Below are positions 1-5,946 of a DNA stretch of 10,553 nt, in pieces. Position 1 is the first letter of the stretch. Every line of letters starts with the position of its first letter. Position numbers and translations under genes: made by a program. The DNA lies in contig CP070839.1 in the NCBI GenBank assembly GCA_020341875.1, positions 300,996-311,548 of the forward strand, given 5' to 3'. The notes beneath the pieces are model-generated. The model was given only the letters and a program-made list of their open reading frames with translations, had not been told where the DNA came from and made no database searches. The DNA comes from Candidatus Zixiibacteriota bacterium (GTDB taxonomy: Bacteria > Zixibacteria > MSB-5A5 > SM1-73).

Positions 1-3000
1 GGACCGGGATCATTACCGCAGTTGAAGGAGCTGTCACCGGTGGGATAGACCTCCGTCGGGTTATGGATGAAGGTCATGTTGTGGCAGTACTGATCGTAGA
101 ACGGAACGCTCATGATGCCGAAGACTATGGATGGGTCAGCCGGATCCCACTGGTACAGCATGTTGTGTACGGTATCCATCTCGCCCCAGTCATCGCCAAC
201 AACGTCCCAGTCCTCGAATATACCGGCGTACATCTCCGGAATGTCCGGACCGTCTGGGTTGTAGTAGATCTTGATTTTAATCGAGAAGTCGGTGCACTCC
301 ACGTCCCGGAGACCGATCACAAACAGCGAATCCCACTCACCTTGCTCGGTGTAGAACAAGCTGTAGGACATCTCACCATAGAGCTCCTCGTACGTCGGAT
401 CTCCCGGGCACCCGGCAATGTCGCTGATGATCATATGCTGGTTGGGGATGAAGCCGACGTGCTCGCAGTCGTAGAGGTCCAGAGCCATGTAGTCTTCGTA
501 GGGCTCAATCGGAATAACCGTGATGATGCTGCCGTCGTACAGCGGATCGGCGCCATACCACTCGAAGTTGCCACCGGTGTTACCGTTTCCGACCGCTCCG
601 AAGTTGGAGACCCTCTGGTATCCATGGTAGAAGTTCACGTGTCCTTCGTCATACGGCGGCTGGACTCTCAAGGTGACGTCGCAGGTCTTGGTCTGAGCAT
701 CGTCTCCCACGCCCTGGAAGGTCAAGGTGTAGTCGCCATAGGGCACACCAGCTCCAACGGTTATGGCCACGTCCGAATCGAACTCGGGCGGGATGCCGTT
801 GGGGTTGAATGTGGCGGTGATGTTCTCCGCAGGGGACACGCTCAACAGACTCAAGGTGACGTTCAGCGCGTAGCCTATCACGGCTCCGACCTCGACCACG
901 AATACGTTCACCGGCGGGTCGCCAGGAGTGGCAAAGCCGGTAGACGGGGTGCAGCGCATGCTGAAGGTCGGATTGTCCGGCGCGAACGGGCAGATGATGG
1001 CGTCGATGAGGAAGATGTAAGGATCGTAGCCTCCCCACGCGCTGCCGTCCCAACCGCTGGCACGGTTGTTGGGTATGCTTCCGTCGTCGGAGAGCCAGGC
1101 TAAGGTATCACCCGCTTCGTGAGCATGCGAGCCTCCAATGTGGAACAGCTCACCAGCATCGAAGACCAGGTTATAGGCGTGAGCGTCGAAGTAGGTGTAA
1201 CCCGGGAACCAGACTATGTTATCGAAGATCTCGTGGAATTCAGCGATAGCCTGGAACGGCGGGTTGTTGTCCAGCGGATAGGTACCGTCAGACAGCCACA
1301 CGTACATGTCCGGATCGGGAGTTCCATAGCTGCCGGTGGTGGCATAGTCATACCAGCCGACCTGGAAGCCTTCCAGACGTCCGCCGTGATCAGCCGGCAT
1401 CTCGAAGCGGTTGTTGAGGAACTCATCGTTCCCCGGCTGCTTCCAGTAGTAGGCCACGGTCATGGCGCCGTACAGGTACTCCAGCGTGGTGTCGCATTCC
1501 GCTATGTCGCAAGCCGGCGACTCGGTGTAGGCAGTAGCCCGGATTATGGGGCATCCTCCGGCCGGTGGCGACCAGAAATCATGCCACTCGATCCAGAAGG
1601 GATAGCCGGCGGATTCATACCATATCCACGCATGGCAGGTGTCGCAGGGGTAGGTCTCGTCGGACCACAGGAAGCTGGGGGTCTCGCCCGGGAGCCCGCT
1701 GGCATACTTGACCGTGATGAAGAAAGGCTCGTACACGCAGACTAAGTCCGGAAGCGTGACGTTGGCCATGTCGCCGTAGAAGGTGGTGATGGTGATCGGA
1801 TCGGTCTCATAAATCTGAGTACCGGGGCCGTCACACTCATCCGAACACTCCAGAGCCACACCCACCTGCACGTCCACTGCTCCCGCACCGGCGTGATCGT
1901 ACAGTATGAACTGCACGTCGGATATCCTCAAGGGATAGACCGGGGGCAGACAGTAGACTTCGGGATCGAAGTACTTGGCCACGATGTCGGTCGCGCCGAA
2001 GCCGCTGAAGAAGTAGGCAATCGCGCCAGGATCCTGGATCAGGTCGCACTGCTCGCCCGGATAGCAGGCTGCAGCAGCACAGGTTCCGACCGCTCTCAGC
2101 ATGAGCCAGCCTGGGCCGGGTTGGCTCCAGAAATCGAACCACTCGATCCAGCCGTAATCCTGGTACTCGTTCCAAAGGAAACAGGTGTCAACCAATAGCC
2201 CATCCGTGTTGTCATACAGCAAGCAGGCGATTTCACCGGTGATTCCGCTGTTATACTCGACCGACAGGAAGAAGTCCTCCTCCAGGCAAAGCTGGTCCGG
2301 GATCGGAATGGTGGCCCAGTCACCAAAGAAGGTGGTGACGGTGTAGGGGAACGAATAGATCTCAGCCTGAGGACCATCGCAGGGATCGGCAGCCTCGTAG
2401 ACGTGGATTATCACGTCCTGAGAGCCTACTCCGGCGAAATCATAGAAGGCACCTTGAATCTCGGTAAGGAGCAAGGGATAGACCGGGTCGCACGTGCAAT
2501 GGACTGCCGGATCAAAATACGCAGCATTCTGATCGCCGACGCTCCAGCCGCTGAAGTAGGATGAGGCGCTTCCGTTGTCGTGCTGCAGGAGGCACTCTTC
2601 TTCAGGGGCCTCGCAGTAGTTCTGCGGGGCGGTGTAGCCGGTGGACCAGAGAATCATCTCGCCGGGCCAGCCGTATATCACCACCAGGTCTTCCCAGCCG
2701 TAGCCGTAGTCGTTGTAGCTGCGGCAGAGGTCGGTAGGATCATCCTCGGAAATAGGATCGGCACCTAAACCGTACAGATCGGTGTAGATGTAGATCACGG
2801 CGAAGTAGGGCTCATACACGCAGCACATATCCTGCATGGGCAGGCTGATGGTCCACCAACCAGCACCAGGGAGGCTGACCGTGTAGACCGGAGTCTGGCA
2901 CAGCTCGGCACCCGGAACAGGACAGGCAAGATCTCCGGCATTGGAGTAGACGAAGCCCTGCACGTCGATGTCTATAGCAGCATCTACATTGATGTCAAAT

Positions 3001-3422
3001 CCCACATCCACGACCTCAAAGGGCCAGACGTCCACGCAGCCGAACTCCTCCGGATTTTGGAAGTTGGCGTACCACTCCAGACCGTAGAACCAGTCGGTGA
3101 TGTAATAGCCCGGAACCCCATACAGGTCGCAGAAGTCCTTGGTGTAAGTCAGCGTACCTGCCTGAATCGGTCCCGCGGACCCGGACGCGGTAACGGTACT
3201 TGCAGAACTCTTCGTCCCTCGGTCTGGGTACAGGTTGGTGGCAGTCTGCTGCACATCGATGGTTCCCCTGGGCATGGGGGTGGCAGTTTGCTGTTGCCCG
3301 ATAGAGTGTTTTACATACGGCTGAAACGTATCCCTAGGAGCCTTCTTCGCCGCAATAACCAGCGAGAAGCTGACAAGCATGGCTGTGATTACGACCAGAA
3401 CTACAAAGAGTTTTTTGGTCAT
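1..3422 (-). CDS. Large secreted Cys-rich multi-module protein, C-terminus beyond window
   Basis: One minus-strand frame is open from an ATG at 3422 to the left edge, 1,140 codons without a stop, so the 3' end is missing. A GAGGAG Shine-Dalgarno lies about 7 nt before the ATG. Residues 1-24 form a Sec signal peptide (MTKK, hydrophobic core, alanine-type cleavage) without a lipobox. A Thr/Gln/Ser-rich linker follows to about residue 95. Four related modules of about 180 residues then run from Cys98, Cys277, Cys459 and Cys643. Residues about 815-919 resemble bacterial Ig-like domains (PGD start, ATFNPNGIPP, YGDYTLTFQG). The rest, to residue 1140, is unrecognised. About 35 cysteines, many Trp/Tyr/Asp and few Lys fit a disulfide-bonded surface or extracellular protein. 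I see no catalytic motif; adhesion, a surface layer or glycan binding are guesses. A sorting or anchoring domain may lie beyond the window. High confidence that it is a real gene, none on function. Confidence 0.9.
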   Translation of the reverse strand, partial: MTKKLFVVLVVITAMLVSFSLVIAAKKAPRDTFQPYVKHSIGQQQTATPMPRGTIDVQQTATNLYPDRGTKSSASTVTASGSAGPIQAGTLTYTKDFCDLYGVPGYYITDWFYGLEWYANFQNPEEFGCVDVWPFEVVDVGFDINVDAAIDIDVQGFVYSNAGDLACPVPGAELCQTPVYTVSLPGAGWWTISLPMQDMCCVYEPYFAVIYIYTDLYGLGADPISEDDPTDLCRSYNDYGYGWEDLVVIYGWPGEMILWSTGYTAPQNYCEAPEEECLLQHDNGSASSYFSGWSVGDQNAAYFDPAVHCTCDPVYPLLLTEIQGAFYDFAGVGSQDVIIHVYEAADPCDGPQAEIYSFPYTVTTFFGDWATIPIPDQLCLEEDFFLSVEYNSGITGEIACLLYDNTDGLLVDTCFLWNEYQDYGWIEWFDFWSQPGPGWLMLRAVGTCAAAACYPGEQCDLIQDPGAIAYFFSGFGATDIVAKYFDPEVYCLPPVYPLRISDVQFILYDHAGAGAVDVQVGVALECSDECDGPGTQIYETDPITITTFYGDMANVTLPDLVCVYEPFFITVKYASGLPGETPSFLWSDETYPCDTCHAWIWYESAGYPFWIEWHDFWSPPAGGCPIIRATAYTESPACDIAECDTTLEYLYGAMTVAYYWKQPGNDEFLNNRFEMPADHGGRLEGFQVGWYDYATTGSYGTPDPDMYVWLSDGTYPLDNNPPFQAIAEFHEIFDNIVWFPGYTYFDAHAYNLVFDAGELFHIGGSHAHEAGDTLAWLSDDGSIPNNRASGWDGSAWGGYDPYIFLIDAIICPFAPDNPTFSMRCTPSTGFATPGDPPVNVFVVEVGAVIGYALNVTLSLLSVSPAENITATFNPNGIPPEFDSDVAITVGAGVPYGDYTLTFQGVGDDAQTKTCDVTLRVQPPYDEGHVNFYHGYQRVSNFGAVGNGNTGGNFEWYGADPLYDGSIITVIPIEPYEDYMALDLYDCEHVGFIPNQHMIISDIAGCPGDPTYEELYGEMSYSLFYTEQGEWDSLFVIGLRDVECTDFSIKIKIYYNPDGPDIPEMYAGIFEDWDVVGDDWGEMDTVHNMLYQWDPADPSIVFGIMSVPFYDQYCHNMTFIHNPTEVYPTGDSSFNCGNDPG
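993..3131 (-). repeat. Four protein-level tandem modules inside the secreted protein gene
   Basis: The modules begin at Cys98, Cys277, Cys459 and Cys643, giving periods of 179, 182 and 184 residues. Copies 2 and 3 match closely: a Cys start, then YFDP, then a Cys followed by PVYPL, a strand ending in YDxAG, CDGP, TITTFYGD/TVTTFFGD, then W.EW.DFWS.P and a closing strand. Copy 1 keeps the Cys pair 31 residues apart and the VCVYEPFF-like element (CCVYEPYF). Copy 4 is divergent but keeps the order of elements. The pattern is like the beta-sandwich modules common in secreted proteins of FCB-type bacteria; that fold assignment is inference from strand-like alternation. Confidence 0.75.
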
Positions 3423-3462
3423 TACGTTTCTCCTCAAAAACAGGGTTGAATCTAAATTAAGG

Positions 3463-3487
3463 TTTTGGCTTGATTGTCAAGCCAAAA
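3463..3487. promoter_or_regulatory. Perfect 11-bp inverted repeat upstream of the secreted-protein start
   Basis: Arms TTTTGGCTTGA (3463-3473) and TCAAGCCAAAA (3477-3487) are exact reverse complements around a 3-nt loop, ending 41 nt before the ATG. The minus strand of the element contains a TTGACA (3480-3475), but the -10 positions below it are poor. It could be an operator, a leader hairpin acting on translation, or an attenuator. It sits too far from the Shine-Dalgarno (about 3432) to mask it directly. Confidence 0.55.
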
Positions 3488-3619
3488 GATGTTTTGGGTT
3501 AAAAGAGCATCGCCTCCTTTCGACCTTCATCCCTGAAGGCACATCTAGCTGCTTGAAAGAAGGACAACTCGGTGCCGGTCGAAGGAAAAGAAGACAAAAC
3601 TTTCCTCTTCCTCTTTATC

Positions 3620-3634
3620 GGCATCAAAGATGCC
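3620..3634. promoter_or_regulatory. Short hairpin in the leader
   Basis: Arms GGCATC (3620-3625) and GATGCC (3629-3634) flank a 3-nt loop, next to a small TCTT/AAGA inverted repeat at 3635-3643. In the minus direction no U-run follows directly, so it is not a convincing terminator. A structured-leader role is possible. Confidence 0.35.
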
Positions 3635-3694
3635 TCTTTAAGAGAGATAGGTAAAACTTAAGGTTGGGTTAGAAACCGGTACTTTTGCTCGTTG

Positions 3695-3711
3695 CGAGAC
3701 CTCTCGTCTCG
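3695..3711 (-). promoter_or_regulatory. Inverted repeat at the predicted 5' end of the leader
   Basis: Arms CGAGAC (3695-3700) and GTCTCG (3706-3711) surround a 5-nt loop. The element falls just downstream of the -10 box, so it would be a hairpin at the very 5' end of the transcript, or an operator overlapping the start site. Confidence 0.4.
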
Positions 3712-3720
3712 TCTATGTGA

Positions 3721-3748
3721 AATATAACCCGGTGCGATTCTTTGTCAA
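3721..3748 (-). promoter_or_regulatory. Sigma-70-like promoter for the secreted-protein gene
   Basis: On the minus strand a perfect -35 TTGACA (3748-3743) is followed by a 16-bp spacer and a -10 TATATT (3726-3721, five of six consensus bases). Transcription would start near 3714, giving a leader of about 290 nt before the ATG at 3422. This is the best promoter match in the intergenic region. The sigma factor preferences of this lineage are unknown. Confidence 0.6.
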
Positions 3749-3880
3749 GTAAAAAATGCGGAAAACAGACCACTTTTTTTACTGTGAAGGAAGACGGTTC
3801 CTTCTCTTAAGTGATTTGTAAACAGGCAGTTAAGAAGAATATGGCCGAGTCGACGATAGGTTGTCCGATTATCGAACACC

Positions 3881-3955
3881 GCTTTTTCGGGCCTTTTCTC
3901 GCTTTCAGGGGCGCCCAAGCCGCTTTTTTCTAGGATTTCTCCAAGCCGAAAAAGC
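3881..3955. repeat. Spaced 10-bp inverted repeat with internal near-copies
   Basis: GCTTTTTCGG (3881-3890) is the exact reverse complement of CCGAAAAAGC (3946-3955). A third, direct near-copy CCGCTTTTTTC lies at about 3920-3930, and a GGGCGCCC palindrome lies at 3909-3916. It could be degenerate terminator-like or small mobile-element remains; nothing decides this. Confidence 0.4.
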
Positions 3956-4025
3956 AGTTCAAAAGCTGTTTGGTTATCACGCTGTAGCTCACGGTAAAAG
4001 GTTGGGTTCGGCGCGACGATTCATC

Positions 4026-4042
4026 CGGGCGGGTTTCGCCCG
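4026..4042. repeat. Palindrome, 6-bp stem
   Basis: CGGGCG (4026-4031) and CGCCCG (4037-4042) flank a 5-nt loop. This is the first element of the GC-rich palindrome mosaic. Confidence 0.45.
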
Positions 4043-4052
4043 CAAGTCAAAA

Positions 4053-4100
4053 GAAACGGTTCCCTCTCCCTCTTGGAGAGGGACAGGGTGAGGGTGGGTT
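4053..4100. repeat. CCCTCTCC-type palindromic repeat, copy 1
   Basis: CCCTCTCC (4062-4069) and GGAGAGGG (4075-4082) form an 8-bp stem, followed by an AGGGTGAGGG tail. It is preceded by ACGGTTCCCTCTCCC, which recurs near 4332 with one change further upstream. Elements with this stem plus a GGGTGAGGG tail are common intergenic repeats in uncultured bacterial genomes; that comparison is from memory. Confidence 0.6.
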
Positions 4101-4124
4101 TGAAAATCGCAGAGGCCCCGCCGA

Positions 4125-4140
4125 GCGTCCGGACGGACGC
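4125..4140. repeat. GCGTCC/GGACGC palindrome
   Basis: A 6-bp stem (4125-4130 with 4135-4140) and a 4-nt loop, unrelated in sequence to the neighbouring palindromes. Confidence 0.45.
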
Positions 4141-4186
4141 CCGGGATCTCCGACAAGCTTCTGCACTCCGGCTTTGCCTCCGGTAG

Positions 4187-4205
4187 GGCGGGCATCTTGC
4201 CCGCC
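4187..4205. repeat. GGCGGGC-ATCTT-GCCCGCC palindromic repeat
   Basis: A perfect 7-bp stem (4187-4193 with 4199-4205) with an ATCTT loop. This exact style of stem and loop is a familiar dispersed intergenic repeat in several bacterial phyla; that comparison is from memory, not searched. Confidence 0.55.
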
Positions 4206-4229
4206 GAACGTGCGTGGGGCTGGTCGTGC

Positions 4230-4270
4230 CGTAGGCAGATCCCGCCAGAGGCGGGAAAGGCCCGCCTACG
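4230..4270. repeat. Nested palindrome, CGTAGGC outer and CCCGCC inner stems
   Basis: The outer arms CGTAGGC (4230-4236) and GCCTACG (4264-4270) enclose an inner stem CCCGCC (4241-4246) with GGCGGG (4250-4255). The whole 41-bp unit folds as one two-tier hairpin, typical of a REP-like dispersed element. Confidence 0.55.
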
Positions 4271-4326
4271 AAGTCCATTGTTGTCCCAAAGAATACGCAC
4301 CGAATGGTTCGTACCAAACGGAGAAA

Positions 4327-4360
4327 GCAAGCGGTTCCCTCTCCCCCAAGGGAGAGGAAA
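4327..4360. repeat. CCCTCTCC-type palindromic repeat, copy 2
   Basis: CCTCTCCC (4338-4345) and GGGAGAGG (4350-4357) flank a CCAA loop. The preceding bases repeat those before copy 1, so the two are diverged direct copies about 275 bp apart. Confidence 0.6.
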
Positions 4361-4410
4361 AGGCGCCCCTCTCACTCCCGCCTATGGCGGAATATTGGAC
4401 CTAATCCTTT

Positions 4411-4426
4411 TCCCTCCAGGGAGAGG
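4411..4426. repeat. Degenerate third copy of the CCCTCTCC-type repeat
   Basis: TCCCT (4411-4415) and AGGGA (4418-4422) form a short stem, followed by GAGG. It looks like a decayed or truncated relative of the copies at about 4062 and 4338. Confidence 0.4.
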
Positions 4427-4497
4427 CAACCTGGTACAGGAGATCGGATCTAGACTGGTTGGTTCGTTCGAGTGCAGAGGATATTGCCTGGGAGGGA

Positions 4498-5274
4498 TTA
4501 CTTCTCGAGCTCCTTGAGCTTCTGCTTGGCCAGCTCGGCCTCCTGGGTGCCGGGGTGTTTGTCTACAAGCTCCTGCAGGTATTTCTTGGCCTGCTGTACG
4601 CTCCTAAGCTCCAGGAGAGACAAACCCAACTTGTACAGAGCGCTGGGGACCTTGGTCCCGGTGGAGTAGTCCTCCAGGACCTTATGAAACTCGATTGCAG
4701 CCTTGGTATGGTTCTTCTTGGCGTAATAGCATTCTCCCAGCCAGTACTGGGCATTGGCCGCCTGTTCCGTCTCGGGGAAGTATCTGAGGAAGTTGTTGAA
4801 GCCGGTTATGGCCAGATCGTAGTTCCCCTTGGTCAGGTCCAGATAGGCGGCATCGTAGAGCTGCTTGGGATCGACATTGACCGCCACCCTGGAGGTGTCG
4901 GAGACCGACACGGTGTCCTTCTGGGTGGATATCTCCCGCTTCACCTGTTCCATCTTTCGGGAAAGCTCGGGGAACCTGTGGCCCAGATCTTCCAGCTTGC
5001 TCTCCACGATTCCCATTCTCTCGTCCATCCCTCCCAGGGTGCTGGCCAGATCGGCTCTGAGCCGGTTGGTCAACTCAATCTGCTCCTCCAGCAGGCTGTC
5101 CAGCCTGGCGGTTCGCTCCTCCAGCCTTTGGTTGCTATGCTCGAGGAAATCGGCTTGGTTTTTCAGCCTGACAATCTCCCGCCGCGAGGCGCAGCCGGAG
5201 AAGAGCAGCACCACAAGCAAGAAAGAAATAACAGACGGTATCTTGAGTCTGGTCAATCCTCTCACCCCGCTCAA
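4498..5274 (-). CDS. cpoB: Tol-Pal accessory protein CpoB/YbgF, predicted lipoprotein
   Basis: 258 residues. In the family this periplasmic protein binds TolA and coordinates outer-membrane constriction with peptidoglycan synthesis. A hydrophobic signal segment ends in LLFSGC (Cys28), a good lipobox, whereas E. coli CpoB is soluble. Residues about 33-115 are a charged coiled coil, expected to trimerise. Residues about 136-258 hold three TPR units (YDAAYLDLTKGNYDLAI; AQYWLGECYYAKKNHTKAAIEF; ALYKLGLSLLELRSVQQAKKYL). The full-length start is TTG at 5274; TTG at 5256 is an alternative with a GGGGTGA upstream and a more usual 21-residue signal. It lies 86 nt after the second pal gene and is the last gene of the operon. 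Family assignment is firm; the start is not. Confidence 0.9.
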   Translation of the reverse strand: MSGVRGLTRLKIPSVISFLLVVLLFSGCASRREIVRLKNQADFLEHSNQRLEERTARLDSLLEEQIELTNRLRADLASTLGGMDERMGIVESKLEDLGHRFPELSRKMEQVKREISTQKDTVSVSDTSRVAVNVDPKQLYDAAYLDLTKGNYDLAITGFNNFLRYFPETEQAANAQYWLGECYYAKKNHTKAAIEFHKVLEDYSTGTKVPSALYKLGLSLLELRSVQQAKKYLQELVDKHPGTQEAELAKQKLKELEK

Positions 5275-5307
5275 GTTCCCGACTTACTGCCGGGAGAATA
5301 CAAGTGA

Positions 5308-5329
5308 GGGCAGATCGATCGATCTGCCC
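5308..5329. promoter_or_regulatory. Perfect 22-bp palindrome between pal2 and cpoB
   Basis: GGGCAGATCGA (5308-5318) is followed directly by its exact reverse complement (5319-5329). The centre contains three overlapping GATC sites. No U-run follows in the minus direction, so it is unlikely to stop transcription. An mRNA-processing or stabilising hairpin, or a protein-binding site, is possible. Confidence 0.55.
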
Positions 5330-5360
5330 CCTCTTTGTTATCAAAGACCTCCGGCCTGAC

Positions 5361-5855
5361 CTATTTGGGCGACACCAGGACGAATTCGGCCCGGCGATTC
5401 TGGGCCCAAGCTTTCTCATCGTGTCCCGGGTCCAGAGGCCTTTCCTCTCCGTAGCTGACGATGGATAGACGACTGGGATCGACGCCCATCTCTATGAGGA
5501 AGTCCCTGGCCGTCCTGGCCCGGTTCTCACCCAAAGCCAGGTTATACTCTACAGTCCCCCGCTCATCACAGTGTCCCTCGATGCGGATGATGGCATCAGG
5601 ATTCTCAATCAATTGATCCGCATTTCTCCTGAGAATCACCGCGTCATCGGGACGCAAATCGTACTTATCATAATCGAAGAAAATGGGTGCCAGGTAGATC
5701 TCCTTCGGTGGTGGCGGTGGTGGCGGTGGGGGCGGTGGTGGCGGTTCAGGTTCGATCACCGGCTCCGGCTCTACCCAAGGCTCCGGCTTTTCGCAGCAGC
5801 CCGCGATCAGAATCATCGCTGAAAGGACTACGAGCAAAACGATTGCTTTGCGCAT
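5361..5855 (-). CDS. pal: Peptidoglycan-associated lipoprotein Pal, second copy
   Basis: 164 residues. Pal anchors the outer membrane to peptidoglycan and is captured by TolB. The signal peptide ends in a good lipobox, LIAGC (Cys20). A linker rich in Glu-Pro pairs follows, then 13 consecutive prolines (residues 38-50). The OmpA-like domain covers about 53-164. It carries FFDYDKYDLRPD, then GHCDERGTVEYN, with Asp97 and Arg112 at the spacing used to hold diaminopimelate, and ends with the usual AWAQNRRAEFV. Of the two copies this one is closer to standard Pal. A strong AGGAG Shine-Dalgarno sits 7 nt before the ATG. A weak promoter-like pair (TTGGAA 5919-5914, GTTAAT 5896-5891) lies in the 91-nt gap upstream, so some independent transcription is possible. 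Confidence 0.93.
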   Translation of the reverse strand: MRKAIVLLVVLSAMILIAGCCEKPEPWVEPEPVIEPEPPPPPPPPPPPPPKEIYLAPIFFDYDKYDLRPDDAVILRRNADQLIENPDAIIRIEGHCDERGTVEYNLALGENRARTARDFLIEMGVDPSRLSIVSYGEERPLDPGHDEKAWAQNRRAEFVLVSPK

Positions 5856-5865
5856 CTCCCCTCTC

Positions 5866-5885
5866 CTTTCATAAAGGAATGAAAG
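5866..5885 (-). promoter_or_regulatory. Hairpin touching the pal2 Shine-Dalgarno
   Basis: CTTTCAT and ATGAAAG (5866-5872 and 5879-5885) pair around a 6-nt loop. In the transcript the downstream arm runs into the AGGAG of the ribosome binding site (5867-5863), so folding would cover its first two bases. Control of translation of the second pal is possible. Confidence 0.4.
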
Positions 5886-5946
5886 TGTTTATTAACAGAA
5901 TCGTCACTTTGAGTTCCAACATGAGCTACAAGGTCCCTTTCCTACT

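Larger units (their letters stand above)
3423..4497. other. 1,075-bp intergenic region between cpoB and the secreted-protein gene
   Basis: No reading frame here looks like a protein. The short open frames have low-complexity or palindrome-driven translations. The half nearest cpoB (about 3880-4430) is filled with several kinds of short palindromes. The half nearest the secreted gene is AT-richer and holds a promoter and a leader with three inverted repeats. I found no tRNA, CRISPR or recognisable riboswitch. No clear U-tailed terminator for the Tol-Pal operon was seen directly after cpoB. Confidence 0.75.

Noticed and set aside
63..1745. Long plus-strand open frames (63-1103 and 1119-1745), and further ones to about 3449, opposite the secreted-protein gene
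   Set aside because: They lie in codon register with the minus-strand gene and arise from its codon usage. They lack good ribosome binding sites and their translations have no family pattern, while the minus frame has a signal peptide, repeats and a Shine-Dalgarno.
3748..3783. AGTAAAAAA/TTTTTTACT inverted repeat as a terminator
   Set aside because: The arms are A/T runs separated by 18 nt without a GC stem. They lie over the promoter's upstream flank and fit an AT-rich upstream element better.
3881..4426. CRISPR array in the repeat-rich intergenic region
   Set aside because: The repeats differ from each other and are not evenly spaced. No constant repeat with unique spacers and no cas gene is present.
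3989..4517. Overlapping short open frames on both strands in the repeat mosaic
   Set aside because: Their codons are produced by GC-rich palindromes, and both strands give similar low-complexity peptides. No start has a convincing Shine-Dalgarno.
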